Below are positions 17,386 through 25,212 of a stretch of DNA of 64,000 nt, piece after piece; positions within the stretch are counted from its first letter, which is position 1, and each line of letters starts with the position of its first letter. The DNA lies in contig NZ_JAWUEL010000007.1 of assembly GCF_034119425.1 (NCBI RefSeq), positions 21,326 to 85,325 on the forward strand. The letters are read 5' to 3'. This DNA comes from Actinotignum schaalii_C. GTDB taxonomy: Bacteria > Actinomycetota > Actinomycetes > Actinomycetales > Actinomycetaceae. The notes under the pieces are model-generated. The model ran no database searches. It was not told where the DNA came from and saw only the letters and a list, made by a program, of their open reading frames with translations. A program made the position numbers and the translations under genes.

Positions 17386-18819
17386 CTAGCTCGAGCTCCC
17401 GAGCTGCACCCACTTTTCCCCGCGTACCCGCAGGTACATGGGCAGGGCCCGGGCGCTCATGCACACCCCGGCATAGCCGATCCACAGCCAGATGAATCCC
17501 GGCTGTCCGGATGTCCATTCCAGCAGAGCGAGCACCATAGGCCCGTACAGGGCAAGGGGAATAAACATCATCCACGCCAGGGTCGTCAGATCACCCGCGC
17601 CAATGAGGACGCCGTCGAGAATAAATGCCACCGAGGCGATGGGGAAAAATACCGCAATCACGAGGAGGCCCCAGAAAGCCAGCCAGCGCACGTCCCCCGC
17701 GGTGCTCATAATCCGCACGATAAGAGGTGAGGTGAGAACGGTGGCGGCCCCCAGTACAGCACCGACGCTCATACCGCGGCTCAGGCAGCGCCCGAGCACT
17801 ACCCGCAGGCGCGATTCATCACCGGCCCCGGAGGCTTGGCCCACGAGGATTTGCGCGGCCATGGCGAGGGCGTCCAGCCCGTAGGAGGCGAAATTCCAGA
17901 TGGTCATGGTGATCTGGTTCGCGGCCAGCGCTTCGGTGCCGAGTTGGGTCGCCCCGGTTATTTGCAGCAGGATCAGCACGCGTAGCACCGCGGAACGCAC
18001 GATGAGGGGCACGGAATCGTGGAGGGCGCGGAGCACACCCACTCCACGCGGTGCGAGCGGCGCGTGGTGCTCGCGCGCATGATGTACGACGACGCCGGTA
18101 AGGACCACGCCCATGACCGTTTGTGCCGCCGCGGTACCGATTCCGGCGCCGGCCAGGCCCAGCCCGGCCGGGTAGATGAAAACGAAGTTGAGGGGAATAT
18201 TGACGAGTGCGCCGAGTACCGAAACCTTGAAGGGGGTGGTGGTGTTCCCGAGCCCGCGCAGGGTTCCGGTGGCGGCGAGGACGACGAGCATACCGGGGAG
18301 CCCCGCGGCGGAGAAACGCAAATAGCGTGCCCCCTCGGTGATAACGACTCCCTCCGCCCCGAAGACCGCCAGAATCTGGGGTGCCCAAATAGCCAGGATC
18401 GCTCCGAGCAGCACGCCCAGGGTACCGGCCAGCCAGAGCCCATCCATGCCCTGGGACAGGGCGGCTCTCATGCGGCCAGCTCCCACGTAGCGGGCGGTGG
18501 CGGAGGTGGTGGCGTAGGCCAGGAAAATGCACAGCCCCACGAGGGTGGTGAGAATTGTGGAGGCGAGGGCGAGGCCGGCAAGCGGCCCGGTACCCAGGTG
18601 GCCGACCATAACGGTATCCGTGGCGACGAGGAGTGGTTCGGCCAGGAGAGAACCGAGGGAGGGTAGGGCCAGGCGCGCGATCTCGCGGTCGATAGCGTGC
18701 TTGGTGGTGGGGGTCTTGGAGCTGGTCGTACCGGAGTCAGTGGTGTAGGACTCGTCTTTGTTGGCACTGTTTGTGCGGTCCCCAACGGGGCCGTCAGGAT
18801 GCTTCTCGGGTGTCGTCAC
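17386..18819 (-). CDS. MATE family efflux transporter (DinF-like)
   Basis: 477 residues with about 12 membrane segments. The N-terminal about 45 residues are hydrophilic Thr/Ser-rich, then EIARLALPSLGSLLAEPLLVATDTVMVGHLG begins the MatE fold, with the DTVMVGHLG motif typical of DinF/NorM-type pumps (the first 20 of these residues form helix 1). MATE pumps expel cationic drugs or metabolites using Na+ or H+ gradients. The start is a GTG at 18819 with TAAGCT ending 7 nt upstream, a leaderless layout. The gene is divergent from dnaB across the DnaA-box-rich region. Confidence 0.88.
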   Translation of the reverse strand: MTTPEKHPDGPVGDRTNSANKDESYTTDSGTTSSKTPTTKHAIDREIARLALPSLGSLLAEPLLVATDTVMVGHLGTGPLAGLALASTILTTLVGLCIFLAYATTSATARYVGAGRMRAALSQGMDGLWLAGTLGVLLGAILAIWAPQILAVFGAEGVVITEGARYLRFSAAGLPGMLVVLAATGTLRGLGNTTTPFKVSVLGALVNIPLNFVFIYPAGLGLAGAGIGTAAAQTVMGVVLTGVVVHHAREHHAPLAPRGVGVLRALHDSVPLIVRSAVLRVLILLQITGATQLGTEALAANQITMTIWNFASYGLDALAMAAQILVGQASGAGDESRLRVVLGRCLSRGMSVGAVLGAATVLTSPLIVRIMSTAGDVRWLAFWGLLVIAVFFPIASVAFILDGVLIGAGDLTTLAWMMFIPLALYGPMVLALLEWTSGQPGFIWLWIGYAGVCMSARALPMYLRVRGEKWVQLGSSS

Positions 18820-18826
18820 GTCCGCA

Positions 18827-18832
18827 AGCTTA
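18827..18832 (-). promoter_or_regulatory. Leaderless-type -10 hexamer for MATE gene
   Basis: TAAGCT on the minus strand ends 7 nt before the GTG at 18819. No Shine-Dalgarno sequence is visible. Confidence 0.4.
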
Positions 18833-18951
18833 GCCGAGCCCGGGAGGGTCGTCCGGAACCGGTGCTACCAACCAAAGGCGATGAGTACTTGAGGAAAGCC
18901 TCAACGTGATCGACATCACCGCATATGTGTGTGGAGAACTCGAAGTCATAT

Positions 18952-19095
18952 CTTTCCACAGTTGTGGACAAACTTGGGGACGGGATACCGGGGATTTCCC
19001 CCACTCCATCCACAGTTGTGGATAGTTGTGGGTACAAATGGTGAACAATCCCCAAGCTATCCACAGTTTGTCCACCGGTTATGCACGGATCCACC
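18952..19095. promoter_or_regulatory. Cluster of DnaA-box-like sequences upstream of dnaB
   Basis: The 374-bp MATE-dnaB gap contains many 9-mers near the DnaA box. A perfect TTGTCCACA lies on the minus strand at 18963-18971. CTATCCACA (one mismatch to TTATCCACA) occurs at 19017-19025 (minus) and 19057-19065 (plus). TTGTCCACC is at 19068-19076 and TTATGCACG at 19079-19087. Weaker copies are CTTTCCACA (18952-18960), CCATCCACA (19006-19014) and GGATCCACC (19087-19095). Two pairs form TCCACAGTTGTGGA palindromes. The rest of the gap (19100-19190) is the relatively AT-rich dnaB leader. It may be DnaA control of dnaB or an origin-associated site. Confidence 0.65.
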
Positions 19096-19193
19096 GGCGT
19101 GTTTACACATCCGCGCAGGAGAATTAACTTGAAATTCACCTCGTAAACGGGTTACGAAAGCCAGTGGAGATCTATCGCCGAGAAAGGGAAGCT

Positions 19194-20558
19194 ATGTCCG
19201 TCGTCAATAACGGTGCAAAGATGCAGGGGTCATCTTTCGAACGTACCCCTCCCCAAAACCTCTCGGCGGAACAATCTGTGTTGGGTGGAATGCTGCTCTC
19301 CAAAGATGCCATTGCCGATGTGGTGACCGTACTGACCGCCGATGATTTTTACCATCCCTCAAACGCCACGGTCTTCACGGTCATCCTGGAGCTTTTCGGG
19401 CGCGGGGAGCCGGCAGATGCCATTACCGTGGGCGCGGAACTCAAAAAACGCGGGGATCTTGAGCGTATCGGCGGGCTGCCGTATCTGCACACCCTGGTTG
19501 CTTCGGTGCCCACGGCTGCGAATGCCGGATATTACGCGAATATTGTGCGCGAACAATCCCAGCTGCGCGGCTTGGTGGAAGTGGGCACCCGCATCGCCCA
19601 GCTCGGCTACACTACCGACGGCGCGGATGTTATGGGCCTCATTAATATGGCGCAATCGGAGGTGTTTTCCCTCGGGCAATCGCGTGAGGCCACGGATTAC
19701 GCCACGATGGCGGAAATCGTTCCCGGGCTTTTGGATGAGCTGGAGAAGAACGCGGAACGCGCGGGTCAATTAGAAGGTGTGGCCACCGGGTTTATTGACC
19801 TGGATGCCAAGCTCAACGGCCTGCGCGCCGGGCAGATGATTATTGTGGCGGCCCGCCCGGGTGCGGGTAAGTCCACTCTGGCGATGGATTTTTGCCGGCA
19901 GGCAGCCATCCACAATCACCAACCGGTGGTCTACTTCTCCCTGGAAATGAACCGTACGGAGTTGTCGATGCGTTTGCTCGCTGCCGAAGCGGGAGTGTTC
20001 CAAGATCGCATGATTAAAGGTGAGATGACACAGCAGGATTGGGACAAAGTCGCCGGCGCCGTCGAACGTATTTCTACCGCGCCGCTCATTGTGGATGATT
20101 CTCCGAATCTCACCTTGCCGGAAATCCGCGCGAAATCACGCCGGCTTAAGCAGCAGCACGATATTCAGATGATCGTGATTGACTACCTCCAGCTTTTGGC
20201 TTCGGCCGGGAAGGTTCCCGAATCGCGCCAGCAGGAAGTCTCGGAGTTTTCACGTTCGATTAAGTTGCTCGCTAAGGAATTGGAAATTCCTATTATTGCG
20301 GTGGCGCAGCTCAACCGTGATTCGGAAAAGCGTAATGATAAGCGCCCTCAGGTGGCTGACCTGCGTGAATCGGGTTCGTTGGAGCAGGATGCCGACGTCG
20401 TCCTTCTTATCCACCGCGATGATATGTACCATCAGGATTCTGAGAAGGCCGGCCTGGCGGAAGTCATTATTGGCAAGCAGCGTTCCGGACCTACCGGCAC
20501 CGTGGAAGTGGCTTTCCAGGGCCATTACGCGCGTTTCGCGAACCTCGCGGAAAACTAA
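19194..20558 (+). CDS. dnaB: Replicative DNA helicase DnaB
   Basis: 454 residues. The N-terminal primase-interacting domain (PQNLSAEQSVLGGMLL) leads through a linker to a RecA-like ATPase with Walker A (AARPGAGKSTLAMDF), Walker B (MIVIDYLQLL) and the RESGSLEQDADVVLLIHR motif. The hexamer unwinds DNA at the replication fork. No intein is present. The start at 19194 (MSVVNNG) is preferred over 19164 because AAGGGAAG lies 4-5 nt upstream. DnaA-box-like sites fill the promoter region and a terminator hairpin follows the stop. Confidence 0.97.
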   Translation: MSVVNNGAKMQGSSFERTPPQNLSAEQSVLGGMLLSKDAIADVVTVLTADDFYHPSNATVFTVILELFGRGEPADAITVGAELKKRGDLERIGGLPYLHTLVASVPTAANAGYYANIVREQSQLRGLVEVGTRIAQLGYTTDGADVMGLINMAQSEVFSLGQSREATDYATMAEIVPGLLDELEKNAERAGQLEGVATGFIDLDAKLNGLRAGQMIIVAARPGAGKSTLAMDFCRQAAIHNHQPVVYFSLEMNRTELSMRLLAAEAGVFQDRMIKGEMTQQDWDKVAGAVERISTAPLIVDDSPNLTLPEIRAKSRRLKQQHDIQMIVIDYLQLLASAGKVPESRQQEVSEFSRSIKLLAKELEIPIIAVAQLNRDSEKRNDKRPQVADLRESGSLEQDADVVLLIHRDDMYHQDSEKAGLAEVIIGKQRSGPTGTVEVAFQGHYARFANLAEN

Positions 20559-20574
20559 GCCTGTGGAGCAAAAT

Positions 20575-20613
20575 CGCGGGGGTACCGCTGCCGATCTGCA
20601 ACGCACCCCCGCG
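20575..20613. terminator. Bidirectional terminator hairpin after dnaB
   Basis: CGCGGGGGT (20575-20583) pairs perfectly with ACCCCCGCG (20605-20613), followed by TAAAATACTTTTTCT. It lies between the convergent ends of dnaB and the serine hydrolase gene. Confidence 0.75.
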
Positions 20614-20655
20614 TAAAATACTTTTTCTACCATCGGCACTCTGCCGCTGGGTTAG

Positions 20656-21879
20656 CTAAGCTAACTCGAGGCTGTCCCGTACCGCGGCCAGGAGCCGGCA
20701 GACGCGCGCCTGCGGCAGTGGCTCGGAGGAAAGCTGGTTTTCCACGTAGGAGAAGGAGATCCCGGTGCCCGGGTCCGCGAAGGAAAGGCAGCCGCCGCGC
20801 CCGTTGTGCCCGAAGCTGCCGCGGGAGAGCATGGGTTCGCGCTGGCTACCCAGCTGGAAGACCAGCCCGTAGCGGGAGGTCGAATCGCAGAGGACTTCGT
20901 CGAAGCCTTCGGCACGGGTGGCCGATACCGCGGTAATGAGCTCGGCATCGTAGCGCGCATAGCGCCCATCGCAGAACATCGCGTAGAGGGTTGCCAAGGA
21001 GAGCGCATCAGCATGCCCGTTAATAGAGGGCATTTCCGCATCGAGGAAATGCGGGTCGGTGATGGCCGAATCGGTATCCTTCGGGGATTGGTAGGCGTAG
21101 GAGGTTGTGGACTTCGGATCGGCCTGGGCCTGGCGCAGCGCCCCGCCCCAGCCCTGGGTGCGAGGCCCCCAGAAATGCTTGGCGATGCGCGACCGCTCAG
21201 ATTCGGGGCAACCGATCCACACAGAAAGGTTGAGGGGCGCGCGGAAGTTTTCTTCCAGGTAGTGCTTCGGGGTGAGGCCAGAAACCCGCCGCACCAGCTC
21301 CCCGGCCAGATAGCCCATGGAGAGTGCGTGGTAGCCGTGTTTCGTTCCGGGCTCCCAGCGCGGGGCCTGTGCGGCGAGCTCGGACGTAATAAGATCCCAG
21401 TCGAAAAGCGCGCTCGCGGGCAGAATATGGTCAAAACCGGGCAGGCCGGCGGAGTGGCTGGCCAGCTGACTCACCCGAATATCTTCTTTGCCATTGGCGG
21501 CAAATTCGGGCCAATAGTCTGCTACCCGGGCATCCGGATCGATAAGCCCGCGTGCCACGCAATCCGCGAAGCAAATCCCGGTCAGGCCTTTCGTTTGGGA
21601 GAAAATAAGCTGCACCGCGTTATCCGGGTAGGGTATGCGCTCTGTGATCGGATCTTCAACGACGGCGCCATCGGCCACGCCGCCCCCGGTATTTGCACCG
21701 GCGGGCGGGTTCCAGCCCCCGTAAATATTGACCACGGGTTCGCCGTGCCAGAGGACCGCGATTTGCCCGCCGCGATCTTGGTTGGTGGCGATGGAGGCGG
21801 CGAAAGCGTCCACCACCCGTGCAAATTCCGGGGCGTAGGAGCCGTGAATGGAATCGCGCGCCTGCGTGAATGTTGTCAT
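20656..21879 (-). CDS. Serine hydrolase of the beta-lactamase (class C/EstB) family
   Basis: 407 residues. The catalytic SxxK reads SQTK, the Tyr motif is YHALSMGY (the Y-x-A form typical of EstB-like esterases), and the C-terminal region has the GHNGRGGCLSFADP block. No signal peptide is present, so this is a cytosolic esterase or amidase rather than a secreted beta-lactamase. The natural substrate is unknown. The ATG overlaps the stop of the HD-domain gene by 4 nt, so the two are cotranscribed and coupled. Confidence 0.87.
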   Translation of the reverse strand: MTTFTQARDSIHGSYAPEFARVVDAFAASIATNQDRGGQIAVLWHGEPVVNIYGGWNPPAGANTGGGVADGAVVEDPITERIPYPDNAVQLIFSQTKGLTGICFADCVARGLIDPDARVADYWPEFAANGKEDIRVSQLASHSAGLPGFDHILPASALFDWDLITSELAAQAPRWEPGTKHGYHALSMGYLAGELVRRVSGLTPKHYLEENFRAPLNLSVWIGCPESERSRIAKHFWGPRTQGWGGALRQAQADPKSTTSYAYQSPKDTDSAITDPHFLDAEMPSINGHADALSLATLYAMFCDGRYARYDAELITAVSATRAEGFDEVLCDSTSRYGLVFQLGSQREPMLSRGSFGHNGRGGCLSFADPGTGISFSYVENQLSSEPLPQARVCRLLAAVRDSLELA

Positions 21880-22598
21880 GGATTCCTCCTTGAGTGCGCC
21901 GAGGGTAGTGATTTTCCCTCGGCAAGGTCCATATACGGGTGCGCGGTGGCTAGCTGCTCACGCATCCGGGAAAAGTAATACTCCTGAAATTCCAGTGCTT
22001 CAATCCAGAGGCGTTGCGCGCTGCGGGTGGCGCAGTGGTAGTTACGTTCGCGCCCCAGGCGCGCCAGGTATCCGTCAATAAAATCGAGTTGCTCGGGCAG
22101 TGGCATGGCGTCCATATTGTGATACAGCAGGGTGTCGTGGATGCGGTAGACGCTGAAACGGTCCACGTTATCGCAGTCCCCGACCGATCGCGCGAGCACG
22201 CTGGCCTCCGCCGGATATTCGCGCTGGCCGCGATATTCGGGAGAATCTTCCGGATATTCACTGCGGCCATCGGTGTGCATAGCGATGCCCTGGCAGATCT
22301 CCGTGACCTCCGCTTCCGGCATGCCCAGGCTTTCCAAAAAGGGGCGCACGATTCGCGCGCCGGCCCGGCCGTGATCCACCGGCCGCGTGGAATCAAATTT
22401 CCCGATATCGTGCAGCAGGCAGGCAATTTCGAGGGTATCTACCGCGAGGCCTTCGGACATCGCGACTCCGCGCCCGATGGCCGCCACCCGCAAACAGTGT
22501 TCATAGCGATAGCGGCGGGCGCGCGGGCTGGCCGGGGCACCTTCCAGGTGCTGACGCAGGAACGCGAGGGCGGGGCGCAGATACGGATTCGTTGTCAC
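21876..22598 (-). CDS. HD-domain metal-dependent phosphohydrolase
   Basis: 240 residues. The HD signature is complete: a His in RYEHCLRVA, HD in ACLLHDIGKFD, a distal His in GIAMHTDG and Asp in VGDCDNVDRFS. Such proteins usually cleave phosphates from nucleotides or related compounds. The target is unknown. The start is a GTG at 22598 with CACAAT ending 6 nt upstream and no ribosome site, suggesting a leaderless mRNA. It is followed with a 4-nt overlap by the serine hydrolase gene. Confidence 0.82.
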   Translation of the reverse strand: MTTNPYLRPALAFLRQHLEGAPASPRARRYRYEHCLRVAAIGRGVAMSEGLAVDTLEIACLLHDIGKFDSTRPVDHGRAGARIVRPFLESLGMPEAEVTEICQGIAMHTDGRSEYPEDSPEYRGQREYPAEASVLARSVGDCDNVDRFSVYRIHDTLLYHNMDAMPLPEQLDFIDGYLARLGRERNYHCATRSAQRLWIEALEFQEYYFSRMREQLATAHPYMDLAEGKSLPSAHSRRNP

Positions 22599-22604
22599 GT
22601 TTCT

Positions 22605-22610
22605 ATTGTG
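22605..22610 (-). promoter_or_regulatory. Leaderless-type -10 hexamer for HD-domain gene
   Basis: CACAAT on the minus strand ends 6 nt before the GTG at 22598. Confidence 0.35.
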
Positions 22611-22637
22611 GCACGCCGTGCCAGCTCCCTTCCGTAC

Positions 22638-23207
22638 TTAAGTGCTACGACGACGCCGTTTACGCACCCGGCGCGTCACTACCCGCGCCAGGTAAATCTC
22701 CACCGCGCCCAATTCCCAGAAAAGGGCTTTCGGGGTGGTGGAAGGCGCGAGGCTGGCCCCGCGCATGACCGGGGTAAATCCGAATTTCACCGCGAAGTAC
22801 CGGGCGCGGGGCACGTGCTGCCAGGAGGTCACGATGACCGCGGCGATGGTGCCATCGGGCAGTAGCCCGGGAACCGGATCGTACCGGCGGAGCAGCGCTG
22901 CGCAGTCTCCCATATTTTCTTCGGTGGTGCGCGAGTGGCTTTCTGCCAAGATCGCGCTGCGCGGCACTCCACGAGAGGCAAGCCAGGAGGCCATGACCTG
23001 GGCTTCGCTGGGCACTCCGGGTGAGGCCCGCCCACCCGAGCAGATGAGGGCGGGGCGTGCCCCGCGCGAGTACGCGTAGCGATATTCAGCCAGGGCCCGT
23101 GCAAGGCGGCGTTTCAAACTACCGCTGGGTAGATACCCCAGGCGGGTGTGCACGATCCGGCCGCCCAGCACAATAATGACCGGAACGGCCGGATCGATGC
23201 CGGACAT
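22638..23207 (-). CDS. YdcF/SanA/ElyC family protein (DUF218)
   Basis: 189 residues matching the DUF218 core: VIIVLGGRI at the N-terminus, LICSGGR, SEAQVMASWLASRGVP, ESHSRTTEEN and VIVTSWQHVPRARYFAVKFG. Unlike many members it has no clear membrane anchor, and it ends in a highly basic tail (RVRKRRRRST). Family members affect envelope polymer or vancomycin phenotypes, but the biochemical role is unsettled. It starts 3 bp after the kinase gene's stop, so the two form an operon. Confidence 0.8.
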   Translation of the reverse strand: MSGIDPAVPVIIVLGGRIVHTRLGYLPSGSLKRRLARALAEYRYAYSRGARPALICSGGRASPGVPSEAQVMASWLASRGVPRSAILAESHSRTTEENMGDCAALLRRYDPVPGLLPDGTIAAVIVTSWQHVPRARYFAVKFGFTPVMRGASLAPSTTPKALFWELGAVEIYLARVVTRRVRKRRRRST

Positions 23208-23210
23208 GGC

Positions 23211-24014
23211 CTAGTCCTGATCCCGGTAAGCACCCTGCCACACGGTGGCAAAGGGAGTATTAGCTTCTACGCGAGCCTTGATACCGGCGGTCACCATATC
23301 CTTGGCACGCTGCACGGCTTCGTGGATCTCCACACCCTTAGCCAGTTCCGCGGTGATGGCGGCGGCCAGGGTGCAGCCGGCACCCGATACGCGCTCTTCA
23401 CCGATCTTCGGGGCGCGGTACACGGTGGCTTTCTCACCATCCCAGAGCACATCCACGGCATCCGGTCCCGGGAAATCAATCCCACCCTTGACCACCACGT
23501 ACTTGGGGCCGAGCTCACCGATGCGCTTGGCAGCTTCGATGAGATCCTCCTCAGTTTCCAGCGTATCCAAGCCGGAGAGGGTACGAGCCTCAAAATTATT
23601 TGGGGTGGTGACGGTGGCGAAGGGAAGAATCTTAGTGCGCAGCGCATTATCGGTATCCAGTGCCTGGCCCGGTTCCTGACCCTTGCAGATGAGGACCGGA
23701 TCCACCACCACATTGTCCCATTCCTGGGAAGCGAGCCCGGCGCGCACCGCCTCAATAGTATCCGGGTGGCCGAGCATGCCGACCTTCGCGGTGCGAATGT
23801 TCTGGGAGCGCAGCGCCGCTTCCATCTGGGCGCTAATCACTTCCGGAGGGACGGGCACGAAGCGATGGTTCCAGTTATTGTTCGGGTCGAAGGACACGAT
23901 ACACGTGAGCGTGCCCATGCCGTACACCCCGAGCTGCTGGAAGGTCTTCAAATCAACTTGGAATCCAGCACCGCCGGTAGCTTCAGACCCGGCGATGGTG
24001 TATGCAAAATACAT
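23211..24014 (-). CDS. Pyridoxine / hydroxymethylpyrimidine kinase (PdxK/ThiD family)
   Basis: 267 residues of the ribokinase superfamily. It shows the substrate-loop start AGSEATGGAGFQVDL, VDPVLICKG, TPNNFEARTLSG and the anion-hole motif GAGCTLAAAI with VSGAGC, where a Cys stands where ThiD enzymes normally have the catalytic Asp or Cys. This Cys-containing form is typical of Gram-positive PdxK-like enzymes that phosphorylate pyridoxal and pyridoxine, so vitamin B6 salvage is more likely than thiamine synthesis, though not certain. No thiamine genes are nearby. The start ATG at 24014 has AAAAGGAG upstream. Confidence 0.85.
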   Translation of the reverse strand: MYFAYTIAGSEATGGAGFQVDLKTFQQLGVYGMGTLTCIVSFDPNNNWNHRFVPVPPEVISAQMEAALRSQNIRTAKVGMLGHPDTIEAVRAGLASQEWDNVVVDPVLICKGQEPGQALDTDNALRTKILPFATVTTPNNFEARTLSGLDTLETEEDLIEAAKRIGELGPKYVVVKGGIDFPGPDAVDVLWDGEKATVYRAPKIGEERVSGAGCTLAAAITAELAKGVEIHEAVQRAKDMVTAGIKARVEANTPFATVWQGAYRDQD

Positions 24015-24191
24015 TCCGCTCCTTTTCCTTACGGGTTCCTGGCACGGTGACGTTCACCTGATATTGCGCCCCAACCCACCGGGGCGTGACCTGCCTTTCA
24101 CCACTTCTATGCTAGCGAAGGGCTACGCCATATTTATGGGGCGTTTTATGCGCTGGACATCAAAGTCTCGGCAATTAGCCCAGCTCAGCCG

Positions 24192-25031
24192 CTATTCCCC
24201 ATTGCGGCGGAAGGTATCGGGGTGGCGCCCGGTACGCCCGGCTTCGAAACGATCCATATTGTCGATTTCCTCCGCTTCTTCTTTGAGAAGAGTGAAATCT
24301 AGGCAGGCCAGGTTTTCGGCCAGGTGCGCGGTGGAGGAGGCGCCGGGGAAGACGATCCTCCCGCGCGAAAGGTGCCAGAGCAATACCAATTGGGCAACGG
24401 TACATCCCTTAGCGGCCGCCAGCTCGGCAAGCACGGCGTCGTCGTTCACAGCGCCGCGCGCCAGCGGCGCCCACGCTTCCACGCGAATCCCGGCGGCGAT
24501 GCAGTACTGCGTGACCTCGGCGTTCTGGAAATAGGGGTGCGCTTCGATTTGGTTGACGGCGGGCTGGATATGAGCGGCGAAACGCAGCGCCTCAAGATGG
24601 TGGCGCTCGAAATTGGACACGCCGATCGCGCGAGCGCGGCCGTCAGCCACGAATTCCTCCATGACCTGGTACGCCTCCACGTAATCTCCACTGAGCATGG
24701 GCCAGTGAATGAGGAACAGATCAACGTAATCGGTTCCGAGCTGCGCGAGTGAACGCGCGAAAGTCTCCCGCACGGCGCGCGGGGCGTGATTGGGGTTATC
24801 GAGTTTCGTGACGAGGAAAATATCCTCGCGATCCACGCCGGATTCCGCGATTGCCTGGCCGACCGCGGCTTCGTTGCCGTACATTTGCGCGGTGTCGATA
24901 TGCCGGTAGCCCATGGCGAGCGCCTCGCGCACGGCCAGGCGCGCGGTGGCCTCGTCCATACGGTAGGTTCCGATTCCCAGTTGCGGAATCCAATGGCCGG
25001 AATTGAGGGGAAGGAGCGGGATTGTTGCCAT
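24192..25031 (-). CDS. Aldo/keto reductase
   Basis: 279 residues. The AKR catalytic set is visible: Asp in RHIDTAQMYGNE, the Tyr in the same motif, Lys in LVTKLDN and His in FLIHWP. It resembles the 2,5-diketo-gluconate/prostaglandin F synthase branch (AKR5). It reduces aldehydes or ketones with NADPH in the cytosol; the substrate is unknown. The start at 25031 (MATIPLLPL) has AAGAAT ending 6 nt upstream. The first 126-bp repeat copy lies 55 bp upstream of the start, so this gene may share control with the AlbA_2 gene. Confidence 0.92.
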   Translation of the reverse strand: MATIPLLPLNSGHWIPQLGIGTYRMDEATARLAVREALAMGYRHIDTAQMYGNEAAVGQAIAESGVDREDIFLVTKLDNPNHAPRAVRETFARSLAQLGTDYVDLFLIHWPMLSGDYVEAYQVMEEFVADGRARAIGVSNFERHHLEALRFAAHIQPAVNQIEAHPYFQNAEVTQYCIAAGIRVEAWAPLARGAVNDDAVLAELAAAKGCTVAQLVLLWHLSRGRIVFPGASSTAHLAENLACLDFTLLKEEAEEIDNMDRFEAGRTGRHPDTFRRNGE

Positions 25032-25037
25032 GGCTCT

Positions 25038-25043
25038 ATTCTT
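25038..25043 (-). promoter_or_regulatory. Leaderless-type -10 hexamer for aldo/keto reductase
   Basis: AAGAAT on the minus strand ends 6 nt before the ATG at 25031. Confidence 0.35.
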
Positions 25044-25086
25044 GCAGAAGGTACGACGGCGCAGCCGCACTCTGGCACCCGGCCAG

Positions 25087-25212
25087 CTACTCTAACATTG
25101 TTAGAGTAGCTTTAGAGTAGCTTCGGGAGACCCCGAGAAAACGTTGCTATGGCGCGGATTTCTACTCTCACACCGGACGTTAGAGTAGTTTAGAGTAGAT
25201 GTGAGAGTAGCT
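25087..25212. repeat. 126-bp direct repeat, copy 1 (operator array)
   Basis: Identical base for base to 26618-26743, in the same orientation. It ends exactly at the stop codon of the AlbA_2 gene. It contains seven half-sites of the form TTAGAGTAG or its complement. Two inverted pairs stand out: 11-bp arms around one base at 25087-25109, and CTACTCTCAC (25162-25171) with GTGAGAGTAG (25201-25210). Beyond the perfect repeat, both copies continue with TTATAGC offset by one base. Confidence 0.95.

Noticed and set aside
17080..17730. Open frame running from the rplI-MATE gap into the MATE gene on the opposite strand
   Set aside because: It starts inside the terminator hairpin and its product is a Pro/His/Arg-rich shadow of the MATE gene.
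18952..19095. Calling the DnaA-box cluster oriC
   Set aside because: dnaA, dnaN and rpmH are not adjacent and no clear AT-rich unwinding element is seen, so I report it only as a DnaA-binding candidate.
20806..21978. 390-codon open frame antisense to the serine hydrolase and HD genes
   Set aside because: It crosses two well-supported genes and shows no domain.
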